From the IMG/VR virus record IMGVR_UViG_3300006847_000024, positions 1-31,886 of that record: 31,886 nucleotides of DNA; one strand, given 5' to 3'. Position 1 is the first letter of the stretch. The number at the start of each line of letters is the position of its first letter. The stretch comes from a virus. The notes below the pieces were generated by a model, which was not told the origin of the DNA, searched no databases, and saw nothing but the letters and a program-made list of their open reading frames with translations. This document shows, piece by piece, positions 20,693 through 28,674 of the stretch. Position numbers and translations under genes: made by a program.

Positions 20693-21115
20693 TTAGGCCA
20701 GCGTGAGAATCGACGACCCGAAGTCGACCGTAAACGTCTCGCCGTCGTTGACGGAGATAGCCGAGCCGTAGTCCCACCAACCAATCAGGGGGTCCGCTGG
20801 GCTGGTCGGAGTGTCGTTGTAAAGCACGGCATATTGGAACGGTCCAAACGAACCGCCGGACGCCGTAAACACAACGTCGTTGCCAACCAAGCTGTACGTA
20901 CCGCCCGACTGGGCGGAGCTTGTGATGGTGATGGCGGTTCCGCCGGACGGGTAGCCGTTCTGCGCCGTAATCTCGGCCATGTCGGCCTTGACGCTGTCAC
21001 CGGAAGCCGACGGGGCCGCGTTGCTAAGGTAGATTTTGATAGCGTCGGCGCCGAGGTTGTGGACCTTCTCTGCGAGGTTCTCGACGAAGACCTGAAACTT
21101 GTTAAACGATGCCAA
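20693..21115 (-). CDS. Phage tail-region protein, beta-rich
   Basis: A 140-residue protein starting at TTG 21115, with GGGAGA upstream. It begins MASFNKFQVFVENLAEKVHN and contains IKIYLSNAAPSASGDSVKAD, AEITAQNGY and FQYAVLYNDTP, a set of strings I recognise from small proteins in many phage tail operons. The fold is probably a beta-sandwich. It may form a ring or decorate the tail; no experimental role is known to me. Confidence 0.65.
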   Translation of the reverse strand: MASFNKFQVFVENLAEKVHNLGADAIKIYLSNAAPSASGDSVKADMAEITAQNGYPSGGTAITITSSAQSGGTYSLVGNDVVFTASGGSFGPFQYAVLYNDTPTSPADPLIGWWDYGSAISVNDGETFTVDFGSSILTLA

Positions 21116-21126
21116 TGTGTTTCTCC

Positions 21127-21432
21127 CTAAGCCACTATCAACTCAAACGGATTGCAGCGTATGACGCCGCCCGGAACCGCGAGACGCGCGGAAACCGTAA
21201 ACCTACCCTTGACGTCCACGTCCCCCGCGGTGAACACGTGACGACCCTCAATCTCGGCGGACGACTGCGCCGATAGCGTCGTCGTCCAATCGGTATACGT
21301 GTCGGTTGCGGACCGGACACGTAGTGTTACCGTGGTAACAGTAGACAGATCCAGCCCACTCTCCCCGGGCGAGATGGTGAACGGCAGCTCTTCCGGCGCC
21401 ACGGCTCCTGCGTAAACTGTGACCTTAATCAC
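21127..21432 (-). CDS. Small beta-sandwich tail protein
   Basis: A 101-residue protein starting at GTG 21432 in overlap with the upstream small gene. Sequence alternates beta strands (VTTVTLRVRSATDTYTDW; EGRHVFTAGDVDVKGRFTVS), as in immunoglobulin-like or baseplate-upper-protein N-terminal domains. No definite family is assigned. It sits among fibre genes and is probably structural. Confidence 0.55.
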   Translation of the reverse strand: MIKVTVYAGAVAPEELPFTISPGESGLDLSTVTTVTLRVRSATDTYTDWTTTLSAQSSAEIEGRHVFTAGDVDVKGRFTVSARLAVPGGVIRCNPFELIVA

Positions 21433-21587
21433 TTCTCGGCTAGAGCTTTCTCTAGCTCCTCAACCTTGAGCTTGAGTTGGTCGCGTTCGACCTTAATCGC
21501 GTCGCGCTCTTCGCACGCCTCGACCAAGAGCTGCTCCTGAACTCCGTTCATGCTTTTCATTAGGTTGTGTACGGCTTCGAATCGCAT
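21429..21587 (-). CDS. Small coiled-coil protein (52 residues)
   Basis: AGGAGG followed by ATG 21587 gives one of the strongest translation starts in this arm. The 52-residue product begins MRFEAVHNLMKSMNGVQEQL and ends RDQLKLKVEELEKALAEK, with leucine heptads typical of a dimeric or trimeric coiled coil. It ends in a GTGA overlap with the next gene. It may be a trimerisation or assembly factor for the adjacent fibre proteins. Confidence 0.65.
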   Translation of the reverse strand: MRFEAVHNLMKSMNGVQEQLLVEACEERDAIKVERDQLKLKVEELEKALAEK

Positions 21588-21604
21588 ACGCTCCTCCTAT
21601 GCGG

Positions 21605-23278
21605 TTACTGGAACAGGCCGATTGCAATCAGGTCCGTGATGATCGTGCCAACAACCGCGGCAAGCTCCGGCGTCCCAACCGTGCTCACGTCAAACGCGCG
21701 GTCGGTAGACGGGTTCGTAACGGTGTAGTCGGGAATAGCGACCGGGGCTTGTCCGTTGAACCCTGTTCCGGTCGAGTTGCATCGGACCTTGTAACCGCCG
21801 GACACCAAAAGCGCGCTTTCCGATCCGCCGTTTACCCATGCGTTAGTTGAGACGCTGTCTCCAAAAATTACCGTCCCGGTGCTGGACGTCCAACTCATCA
21901 GCGGGACGTTTCCGGAATCCGCGTTGTTTCGCGCTTGGATGCTCGGCGTGCCGTTCGGCAAACGAATCTCACCCGCACTCGCCGCGCTACCCGCGCCGCT
22001 GCCGGCGACCAACCCCAAGCGCAGGATTGGCGATCCAATGTTGACCTGGATCTGTCCGGTCGTTACGATGTTGTTGCTTTGCGCGTCCACCGTCGTCGAG
22101 TTGATCTCGAGCTCGGGGGTTCCGTTGATTCGGACGGAGTGTAAGCCGCTTGTCTTTACGTCGTAGACGGCGTTCGCGACCCCGTTCGTGCCGCTTGCGC
22201 CGAAGTACAGCGCGTCGGACCCGTCGGTCGTGAGCGCTCGCATGTCGGCGCTGTTGCCGGCGTTGCGGACCCTAATCTCCGCGGCACTCTCGAGACGAAA
22301 CGCACCGGTCGTAGAGGGGGTGCCGCCAATCGAGAGAAACTCGTTACCGACCTGGATACACTGGGCAACGTCCTCGAAAACCTTGAACGTGCCTCCGGTC
22401 GGCAGGATAACCAGCACCCCGTTGGTCCCCGGGTTCGTACTGTTGCCGATCGTGATGCCGTCAGAGGCGTTCTTTCCAATACCGATTACGTCGCCGGTAC
22501 CGGCGTTGTTGCGAAAGTTTAGACCGCCGCCGGTTTCAAGTCGCAGCGCACCCGATGCCGCTGGCGTATTTCCAACCGAGATGAACTCGGAGGCGATCCG
22601 CACAACTTCGGTACCGTTGACCTGGAACGCATAAACGCCGCTAGTCTGAACATCGAATATCGTATTGACGGGACGACCAGTAGCGCGGCCGATTAGAAGC
22701 TGCTCAGACGTGTCGACGGCCATACCGATAACATCGGTACCCGCGGGGCTTGCCTCCCACGCGATATCGTCGTCGTTAGAAAGCCTGATCCGCCCAGCGT
22801 CGGCTGGGTCCGCACCCATGGAAAGGGTCCCAGTAAGCGCAAGGCTCCCGCCGGCAACGGCGGCAAGATTGAGAACCGAGTTGATATCGTCGGTCCACCC
22901 ATGAGTCGCCTGCCTGGCAAGCTCCTCCCCCGCTGCAAACGGCATGCGACCCTGGGAGTTGACGGTGCCAACGATGCCGTACGCCGACAGGGCCCTCCCT
23001 TTGGTGTCCGAGACGAGACACTTGACCAGGAACGAACGGCCTAGCCCGTCTCCCGGGTCCGCGGGTAGAGCAAACGTAGCCGTCGCACCCGACGGAACAC
23101 CCGCGGGAGTAATCGTCGGCGCGGTCTGCGTGCTCTTGCTTGTCCCCGGAATCGACCACTGAACGGTATGGACGTCTGACAGTGATGTCAGGGCAAGCGT
23201 AACCGTAGACGTGTAGGCCGCGGAAACGGAGGCCGGGACGGCGGTTCCGTTAATGGTAAAGGCTGCGGATAAAGTCAT
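21605..23278 (-). CDS. Tail fibre protein with repeated beta modules
   Basis: A 557-residue protein starting at ATG 23278 (TAATG overlap). Residues 1-115 look like an Ig-like domain (AAFTINGTAVPASVSAAYTS). From about 150 the protein has roughly four copies of a module of about 75 residues with GALRLE/GAFRLES/RIRLS, then a short I/L-RN-N segment, then a G-x-G turn (examples: GNEFLSIGGTPSTTGAFRLE; LNFRNNAGTGDVIGIG). Such modules build trimeric fibre shafts. The C-terminus (AFDVSTVGTPELAAVVGTII) may be a tip or intramolecular-assembly region. It is probably a long side fibre. Confidence 0.7.
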   Translation of the reverse strand: MTLSAAFTINGTAVPASVSAAYTSTVTLALTSLSDVHTVQWSIPGTSKSTQTAPTITPAGVPSGATATFALPADPGDGLGRSFLVKCLVSDTKGRALSAYGIVGTVNSQGRMPFAAGEELARQATHGWTDDINSVLNLAAVAGGSLALTGTLSMGADPADAGRIRLSNDDDIAWEASPAGTDVIGMAVDTSEQLLIGRATGRPVNTIFDVQTSGVYAFQVNGTEVVRIASEFISVGNTPAASGALRLETGGGLNFRNNAGTGDVIGIGKNASDGITIGNSTNPGTNGVLVILPTGGTFKVFEDVAQCIQVGNEFLSIGGTPSTTGAFRLESAAEIRVRNAGNSADMRALTTDGSDALYFGASGTNGVANAVYDVKTSGLHSVRINGTPELEINSTTVDAQSNNIVTTGQIQVNIGSPILRLGLVAGSGAGSAASAGEIRLPNGTPSIQARNNADSGNVPLMSWTSSTGTVIFGDSVSTNAWVNGGSESALLVSGGYKVRCNSTGTGFNGQAPVAIPDYTVTNPSTDRAFDVSTVGTPELAAVVGTIITDLIAIGLFQ

Positions 23279-23733
23279 TATGACTGTGTAATCGTGTGCA
23301 CGGTGCCGTCGGTTCTCTTAACCGCCAACGTCCCGGCGTCGCTTGAGAAGAACAGCGTTTGACCCGACGCCGGTGTCGGAACCTGCGAGTTTGCGATCGG
23401 AAGGAACCTGATGGCGCCAAGGAACGAAACGGCTCCGATGTTGACGCACGAGATGCGAATCACGTAACTCGTCACACCGTCGACAGTGACGTTTACGAGA
23501 AAGATTCCCTCGACGTCGGGGACGAACGAGATGCTCGCCTCGTCGGTGTCGCTGAGGTCCGCCCTAGCCGAAGAGCCCGTCGGCTTGGACAGCGACCAGG
23601 CAAACGTCGATGGCGAACCGGTGACCGTTAGAATTATCGCTTCGGACGTGATGTAACCCGAGACCGACTTGTCAACGGCGGTGTCGCCGTCGACCATGGT
23701 CTTGCTGGCACTGTTGGCTTTGATGCCCGCCAT
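23278..23733 (-). CDS. Stand-alone copy of the tailspike adaptor domain
   Basis: A 151-residue protein starting at ATG 23733. It aligns along its length with residues 1-150 of the 965-residue tailspike: both begin MAGIKANS, share KTMVD-x-DTAV, an SKP(S/T)GS-x-AR motif, VDGVT/VNGVT, and IANSQ/VANSQ-x-PTP. By eye identity is near half. It is thus an adaptor module present once alone and once fused to an enzyme domain. It probably mediates attachment to the baseplate or to another fibre. Confidence 0.75.
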   Translation of the reverse strand: MAGIKANSASKTMVDGDTAVDKSVSGYITSEAIILTVTGSPSTFAWSLSKPTGSSARADLSDTDEASISFVPDVEGIFLVNVTVDGVTSYVIRISCVNIGAVSFLGAIRFLPIANSQVPTPASGQTLFFSSDAGTLAVKRTDGTVHTITQS

Positions 23734-24614
23734 TAGCTGCCGATCCCCTGGAACGACAGCTCAATCACGCGCCACGTCCCGCCGATGCGCATTAGCTTTA
23801 CGGCGAACGGAGACGTCGCTGCGTTGCGACTGATAGTTGCAACCGTTGTGGGCCCCGGGATGCGGACCACGGCGGCAACTCCGCCCGTTGCCTCTTCACA
23901 CACAACGCGGAGCTCGTCGCCGTTTGCGCAGCTCGTGTCGTCGATTGTGAAGTTGCGGTTGACGCTTAGGACGCCGTCTGGAATGAAGTAAACGTCGGCT
24001 GTCTGCGGGGTAATGCTGGCGTCGGCGTCGGAGCTAACGCTGCTCGTCCGGTACCTGATGCGCCCGCTGCTAGCGAAACCGATGATCGAGCTTCCGCCAA
24101 CCGTCAGCGTTCCGGTAAGCGAGTGCGTGTCCCCGGAGCCGTTGCCGATATTGCAATCCCCGTTGCCGTTCAGTGTGCCGGTGACGGTAATTGAGCTATT
24201 GCAAACAACCGCACCGCCGAATGTGCAGGTGTTGACCTGCATGTCGCAATCAACGTCGACGCTGCACGTGCCCGCAATGCTAAGGAGTGTGGTACCGCTA
24301 AGCGCTACCGTACCGGTTCCGGCAACGGATAGCGTGCCGTTGGTTGTGGCAAGCGTTCCGTTCCACTGGTGGACGTCGGCGACGTCGTTGCCGAGTGTGC
24401 AGTTGCCGGTTGATGCAAACGTGTTGCACGAGAAGCCGGAGCCGCCAACCTGGAGACCGGAACCGTTGATAACGAGTGCCGACGACGGCGCAAACGTGCC
24501 GCCCGCGTTACCGTCTAGAGCTCGACTGTGGTCGAGATCAAGCTGGTTCATCTCCGTAGAGAGCAGCTTCTGATTTGTCGCCCAACCGGTGGGCTGAATG
24601 CGTGAGAACGTCAA
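23733..24614 (-). CDS. Tail fibre-like protein with GT-rich beta repeats
   Basis: A 293-residue protein. The start is TTG 24614, in a TTGA overlap with the stop of the tiny gene upstream and with GAGGG before it. After MTFSRIQPTGWATNQKLLST, which recalls the N-terminal attachment region of other phage fibres, residues 50-200 are Thr/Gly/Asn-rich repeats (GNDVADVHQWNGTL; GNGSGDTHSLTGTLTVGG) typical of a beta-helical or trimeric shaft. The last 90 residues form a beta domain (IPDGVLSVNRNFTIDD). It is probably a fibre segment close to the baseplate. Confidence 0.65.
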   Translation of the reverse strand: MTFSRIQPTGWATNQKLLSTEMNQLDLDHSRALDGNAGGTFAPSSALVINGSGLQVGGSGFSCNTFASTGNCTLGNDVADVHQWNGTLATTNGTLSVAGTGTVALSGTTLLSIAGTCSVDVDCDMQVNTCTFGGAVVCNSSITVTGTLNGNGDCNIGNGSGDTHSLTGTLTVGGSSIIGFASSGRIRYRTSSVSSDADASITPQTADVYFIPDGVLSVNRNFTIDDTSCANGDELRVVCEEATGGVAAVVRIPGPTTVATISRNAATSPFAVKLMRIGGTWRVIELSFQGIGS

Positions 24615-24739
24615 TTCAATCCCTCTACGTCAAGTCGCGATACGTCCAAGCGGAACCCGTCTTCCTCACCTCCGTCAAACACGGGTCCGCATCCGGCAAC
24701 CATCATCATGATGAGTGCCTCTCGTCTTGTTAGAATCAC
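24611..24739 (-). CDS. Tiny lipoprotein-like protein (42 residues)
   Basis: GTG 24739 overlaps the stop of the YmfQ-like gene (GTGA) and its own stop overlaps the TTG of the next gene (TTGA), so it fits exactly between them. The product starts MILTRREALIMMMVAGCGPV: a TRREAL motif as in Tat signals, a short hydrophobic stretch, and a lipobox VAGC. The rest (EEDGFRLDVSRLDVEGLN) repeats the C-terminus of the preceding protein (NDGFLLDLSSLDLEGL). The hydrophobic stretch is short for a true signal peptide, so lipidation is uncertain. Confidence 0.5.
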   Translation of the reverse strand: MILTRREALIMMMVAGCGPVFDGGEEDGFRLDVSRLDVEGLN

Positions 24740-25509
24740 GACGGTGTTAGCCCCTCAAGGTCCAGCGAAGACAGGTCAAGTAAGAACCCATCGTTTTCAA
24801 CAACCCACTCCCAAGACGCCCAAACCGGAAGCATCCGATCTAGAAGCGTGTAGAGCTGTATGTCCATAAGGTTCAGGAACTCGTCCAGTGTCACACCGGA
24901 CGGTTGCTGAACGACAACAACAAGCCGGCACCGTTCCGAGAGCCACGCGCCGCCGCCGAGGTCATATGCGGGGGGACCGGGGTTGACGGTAGGCCAGAAC
25001 GTCTGTGTGGGAGGCGTTGCCAGATCGGTTCCGGTGATTAGCTGCAACTCAATAAACGCCTCGCCGAGCAGATCGCTGACCGCCGCCTCGACCTCGGTAA
25101 ATATGTTTCCCTTGCTCGACCGGTAGTGAGCCGCGCAACGCTGGCGCTTCTGCCACTTCTGGTCGTCCGGTGCCGTCGGGATATTGAGGAACTCGACCCA
25201 GTAGTCGAGCTTTTCGTCCGACCTACCAGGGACCGAGTTGGCTCTAACTTTCTCGGGGATTCTTGAGCATGTCGCGGAAAAGAACCTTGCGAGCGCTAGG
25301 TTTTCGGCGTGCACCAGAGTCCCAAGCTTCTGCGCGAACCCGGAGCCGCGCATTGCTTGGAGCTCGCGATACCAGCCGCCCGCGTAAGGCGTGGTCCCCT
25401 CGAGCTCCGAGCCCTCCTTGTCGAGGTCCCCGCCGTAGTCGCCGATCTGTGCGCGCCGAGCCCACGCCGGATACCCGGTCGGCACGCACGTCGCTTGCTT
25501 GAGTGCCAC
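24736..25509 (-). CDS. YmfQ/DUF2313-like baseplate-to-fibre connector
   Basis: A 257-residue protein starting at GTG 25509. The middle section (VRANSVPGRSDEKLDYWVEF, then FLNIP, then WQKRQRCAAHYRSSKGNIF) resembles the family in which a helical region with a -LPDWE-x-x-LGLP- type motif is followed by RR-x-x-V-x-A-x-L. It lies directly between baseplate protein J and the fibre genes, the usual place of YmfQ/gp48-like proteins, which join fibres to the baseplate. Its N-terminus (PAWARRAQIGDYGG) resembles that of the protein at 25955 (PAWVRTVSHLDYGG). Confidence 0.55.
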   Translation of the reverse strand: MALKQATCVPTGYPAWARRAQIGDYGGDLDKEGSELEGTTPYAGGWYRELQAMRGSGFAQKLGTLVHAENLALARFFSATCSRIPEKVRANSVPGRSDEKLDYWVEFLNIPTAPDDQKWQKRQRCAAHYRSSKGNIFTEVEAAVSDLLGEAFIELQLITGTDLATPPTQTFWPTVNPGPPAYDLGGGAWLSERCRLVVVVQQPSGVTLDEFLNLMDIQLYTLLDRMLPVWASWEWVVENDGFLLDLSSLDLEGLTPS

Positions 25510-25955
25510 TAGTTGATCCTGACGGTAACCTTGCCGTCAACCGCGGCTCCGGCCGCGTCGAAGCTACGGACACGGAACCCGTCGGCCTGAGTGACAACCG
25601 TCACGATCATAGCCGTCGCACCGTGTCCGGAGCCCTGCGCTTGACGCACGGCTAGCGGATAGTCAATCTCGTACGGGTCGAGCCACTGCCGCGCGGTCCA
25701 CGTAAAGGTGACATCGCCGGTGCCATTGACGACACGCGAGTTGGGCGCGTAAGCGGAACCGACACCATGCATGCCATGAAAGGCGTCGATGGTGACCGTC
25801 GCGCCGCTCTTCGTGTAGGTAAGCAAGCACAGCGGAGCCGTGCGATTTACGGCTGCCTGGTCGGCGCAGAGACGTGCATGTGTCTCGGGAGACCAGCCCT
25901 CTTCCGCACTACCGCCTAGCCGAATCGGCATCGGCGCAAAGGCACCGAACGGCAT
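25509..25955 (-). CDS. Baseplate-region protein, tandem paralogue A
   Basis: A 148-residue protein starting at ATG 25955. Its C-terminal half is a beta domain (NGTGDVTFTW; DPYEIDYPL; FRVRSFDAAGAAVDGKVTV) that closely matches the end of the next-upstream protein (NGTGDVTFTF; DPYGVSGAY; VRVRAFDAAGAPLGDG). The N-terminal half contains RLCADQAAVNRTAP. Length and beta content suggest a small structural or decoration protein of the baseplate. No named family is recognised. Confidence 0.6.
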   Translation of the reverse strand: MPFGAFAPMPIRLGGSAEEGWSPETHARLCADQAAVNRTAPLCLLTYTKSGATVTIDAFHGMHGVGSAYAPNSRVVNGTGDVTFTWTARQWLDPYEIDYPLAVRQAQGSGHGATAMIVTVVTQADGFRVRSFDAAGAAVDGKVTVRIN

Positions 25956-26491
25956 CAGAGAACCGATAGGGAATAGCGGCCGTCGCCCAGTGGCGCGCCC
26001 GCCGCATCAAACGCGCGCACTCGAACGGTCTGACCGCTGATTACGCATGTGGCGATCGCGGCAACTGTCGTATTAGGAGTGGCATGGGCGTGTGCCGGCG
26101 TGTATGCGCCAGAAACACCGTACGGGTCAGAGTAACTAGAAGCAAATGTGAACGTTACATCGCCAGTACCGTTGCGTGCCGCGCTTGGAAACCCGGTAGG
26201 CGGCGCGTCTCCGGCGTAGCTGGTAAGTCTGACACCGGTCATCATATGCACGAACTCGACCGTGGGCGCCGCCGGGACCGAGTCGTTACATAGGTAGCGA
26301 ATCTCGGCGAACGAGGCCGTGCGCGCGTAGGCCTCGGCGTCGGCCGCAAGTCGGGCTAGCTCTTCAGCTCCGACGTCGGTAAGGGCGTCGATAACACCCT
26401 GGGACAAATAGTTGCGCTTGGACGGGTGGCCCCCGTAGTCAAGGTGGCTGACGGTGCGGACCCAGGCCGGAGCCCCTGCGGGTGTTACCAT
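25955..26491 (-). CDS. Baseplate-region protein, tandem paralogue B
   Basis: A 178-residue protein starting at ATG 26491 in a TAATG overlap with gene J. The first 70 residues are helical (TDVGAEELARLAADAEAYAR) with PAWVRTVSHLDYGG at the start. The last 100 residues form the beta domain shared with the 148-residue protein downstream, including NGTGDVTFTF and RAFDAAGAPLG. The two genes probably arose by duplication. It is likely structural; its exact place in the baseplate is unknown. Confidence 0.6.
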   Translation of the reverse strand: MVTPAGAPAWVRTVSHLDYGGHPSKRNYLSQGVIDALTDVGAEELARLAADAEAYARTASFAEIRYLCNDSVPAAPTVEFVHMMTGVRLTSYAGDAPPTGFPSAARNGTGDVTFTFASSYSDPYGVSGAYTPAHAHATPNTTVAAIATCVISGQTVRVRAFDAAGAPLGDGRYSLSVL

Positions 26492-28008
26492 TAGAGCCTG
26501 TACACTCCGAACCGACGAGGCACTAAGACGTTAGGCGCCGTGTTGACGCTAGCCGGAACCGTCGGCGTCGTTACCGGTGAGTAGCTCAAGGAAATATTCG
26601 TTATCTCGGGATGCTGAGACTTGAACTCGAGCAGCGTCGCGTTGTTGATGTCGGCCGGGTCCTCGTCCGTAACGAACGGGTGGCGCTTGGCTCGGGGCAA
26701 CCGGTACACATCGGTCGTGTTCTCGCCGGGCCCGAGCTTCCGAAACACGTTGACCCACGACGTTCCGTACTTGCCGAGGTTCAGGGCCGCGGGAGAGATG
26801 TAGTCGCCCGCCTGGGGCACGCCGCCGTTCTTACCCACTAGCGGCCGTTCGAGTGTCAGCGACCAAGCCCCCGTGCCGCCCGAGACGGCGGTCACGAGAG
26901 CCGTGTAGAACTTGCGGTCTACCGAGCTCCACCAGGCGATATGGGTCTGTCCAGCGATCGGAGACGTCGCCGTCACGGCGTCGACCACAACCAGGGGCGT
27001 CGCGGCCGTGTAGGACGTGACCGCAACCTGCCCGCTGTCTCCGCCCTCGAGTGGCGGCCACGGCGTTACGTCGGTCCAGCCAAGACCGTTGCCGCCGTTC
27101 TGGGACGACTCGGGGATCGTAACCTTGACCGTGAAGTCGGCCGACTCGTTCGCGACCGCCTGGACCACGTTCTCTAGCGGTATGCCGAGCTCGCCGTGGA
27201 TGATGCCGCGGACCGTGTTGAGCATCGCGCTGGTACAAGCGCGGCTGAAATCGTTGTTGTCCGGATCGAAGTCTTTGATCGGTACCGACTTGCTCGAGCC
27301 GGGCCCGCCGAGTGCCGGGTACTCGTAGATATCTTGGATGCTACCGAGCCCGTCGAGAACCTCTTTGCGAACGTGTGACCAGTTGCCGCCCGCCGGCTTG
27401 TTCCGGCGTGTGTTCAGAATCCGGTCGCGCTTCCGGTCGTCCGTCTCGGCGTCCGTGCCGCCCGTGAGAGGCGCGCCGTGCGAGACGATTGCCGACTTGG
27501 CTACGTTGGTCGGCTCGGAAACGAACTGTACCTCGGTACCTCCCGCCGCGTTCGTCGCCGTACCCGTGTCGACCGCAACAACGTCGAGCTCGTCGCCGTC
27601 GGTTGGGTTGACGTAGGTTCCGACAACCTTGATGCGGAGCCCGTTCGGTAGCTGTATCTCCGAGTCGTTGAGAATCGTCGTCGACCCTAGAATGGTCGGG
27701 CGAATCTTGCCGCTTGAGCCGGACGGCGTTACCTCGGGTAGCCCCTCCGCCTCGCGGATCTGGTCTAACGCGGCGCCGGTGGCGTTGAGTACGTTGGAGT
27801 CGTCGTCCGCGATAGACGTGTTGGCAAGGCCAATGAGGGCAATATTTGCAACCGCGGTTCCGAGCAGAAACCAGTCGGAGCCAGGCTGAGTCGGTGGCTC
27901 GTCGGTAATACCGGTGTCAATGGCTGCCAAACGAACATCACGCAAAAACTGATCGCGTAACTCATCCGCGTTCTTCGGTATGAAGATTTTTTCGCTAGTC
28001 GAAGCCAT
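26491..28008 (-). CDS. Baseplate J-like protein
   Basis: A 505-residue protein starting at ATG 28008. Features of the baseplate J/gp47 family are clear: the N-terminal SDWFLLGTAVANIALIGLAN region, DSNVLNATGAALDQIREAEG, PTILGSTTILNDSEIQLPNG, then KSAIVSHGAPLTGGTDAETD and DDRKRDRILNTRRNKPAGGN. J proteins form the wedge ring of contractile-tail baseplates. The protein is longer than P2 J (about 300 residues), with an inserted beta-rich region around 300-400. It is flanked by the gp25-like gene upstream and the paralogue pair downstream, the expected gene order. Confidence 0.9.
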   Translation of the reverse strand: MASTSEKIFIPKNADELRDQFLRDVRLAAIDTGITDEPPTQPGSDWFLLGTAVANIALIGLANTSIADDDSNVLNATGAALDQIREAEGLPEVTPSGSSGKIRPTILGSTTILNDSEIQLPNGLRIKVVGTYVNPTDGDELDVVAVDTGTATNAAGGTEVQFVSEPTNVAKSAIVSHGAPLTGGTDAETDDRKRDRILNTRRNKPAGGNWSHVRKEVLDGLGSIQDIYEYPALGGPGSSKSVPIKDFDPDNNDFSRACTSAMLNTVRGIIHGELGIPLENVVQAVANESADFTVKVTIPESSQNGGNGLGWTDVTPWPPLEGGDSGQVAVTSYTAATPLVVVDAVTATSPIAGQTHIAWWSSVDRKFYTALVTAVSGGTGAWSLTLERPLVGKNGGVPQAGDYISPAALNLGKYGTSWVNVFRKLGPGENTTDVYRLPRAKRHPFVTDEDPADINNATLLEFKSQHPEITNISLSYSPVTTPTVPASVNTAPNVLVPRRFGVYRL

Positions 28009-28451
28009 CAGACTGTTACCGGCGGTTCCTCTTCGTCCGTCTCGAGGTTGCGATACGAAACGGTGATTAGTGACCGTCCGCCGCTACCCTTGACAACGTC
28101 GATCCGCTGAATCTCAATCAACTGCTCGACCTCGGTGAGTTGTCGCAGCGCAGCCGTCACCGCTACGCGACACTGCGCCTCAAACCGGTCGCCCATCTTG
28201 CGCGGCAGGCGGATACCAAACGTCGGTAGAACCGAAGAGCTACCGACGAGAGTGATCAGCGCCAGCAACACACGCTGCCGAACCGGCGGCATCTGGGCGA
28301 GCTGCTTGGTCGTCGAGTCGACCTCGAAGTCGCGCGTTGCTGGGTTGATCCAGCGCGAGCCGGCGGGGCCGTTGGGCGGCGCCTCGCCCGAGACGGGGGC
28401 GCCGAGGCCGAAAGCGCCCGTACCGACGCCGATGGAGCCGAAACCGGCCAC
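28008..28451 (-). CDS. gp25/W-like baseplate wedge protein
   Basis: A 147-residue protein starting at GTG 28451. A glycine-rich N-terminus is followed by WINPATRDFEVDSTTKQLAQ, then PPVRQRVLLALITLVGSSSV with PTFGIRLPRKMG, and RFEAQCRVAVTAALRQLTEV. This order (strand, helix, loop with a Gly-x-x-L-P motif, long helix) is that of gp25/GPW wedge components. Its position directly before gene J supports the call. It likely bridges sheath and baseplate wedge. Confidence 0.7.
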   Translation of the reverse strand: MAGFGSIGVGTGAFGLGAPVSGEAPPNGPAGSRWINPATRDFEVDSTTKQLAQMPPVRQRVLLALITLVGSSSVLPTFGIRLPRKMGDRFEAQCRVAVTAALRQLTEVEQLIEIQRIDVVKGSGGRSLITVSYRNLETDEEEPPVTV

Positions 28452-28468
28452 GGGTCAGGCTGAACGCA

Positions 28469-28674
28469 TGATCACTAGACCCGCGACTTTTCCGGCCGTA
28501 AGTTCCGAGATCATGACTAAGGGTGTGTGGAAGTTTTGGTCGATAACCGCAACGGTTGTGCTGGTTCTGGAAACGCTGCTATTCGCCGCCGTGGTCCATG
28601 ACGTACGGGAACAGCGGGAGAGCCGCGAAAAGCTGCTCGAAAGCTGCCGCACGCTGCTTACAAGCAGTCGCTAG
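28469..28674 (+). CDS. Possible small membrane protein on the opposite strand
   Basis: The 219-nt space between two - strand genes holds no convincing - strand gene. On + a frame opens at ATG 28469, or at ATG 28514-28516 region starting MTKGVWKFW, and ends at 28674. The product has a transmembrane segment (FWSITATVVLVLETLLFAAV) followed by a charged helix (HDVREQRESREKLLESCRTL). Its stop TAG abuts the stop of the - strand gene in CTAGCTAG. No strong Shine-Dalgarno is seen. Type II membrane topology recalls spanin- or antiholin-like proteins. Confidence 0.4.

Noticed and set aside
28455-28652. 65-codon frame on the - strand in the gap before the gp25-like gene
   Set aside because: It is Ser/Thr-rich with no domain or good start; the + strand frame in the same space encodes a plausible membrane protein.
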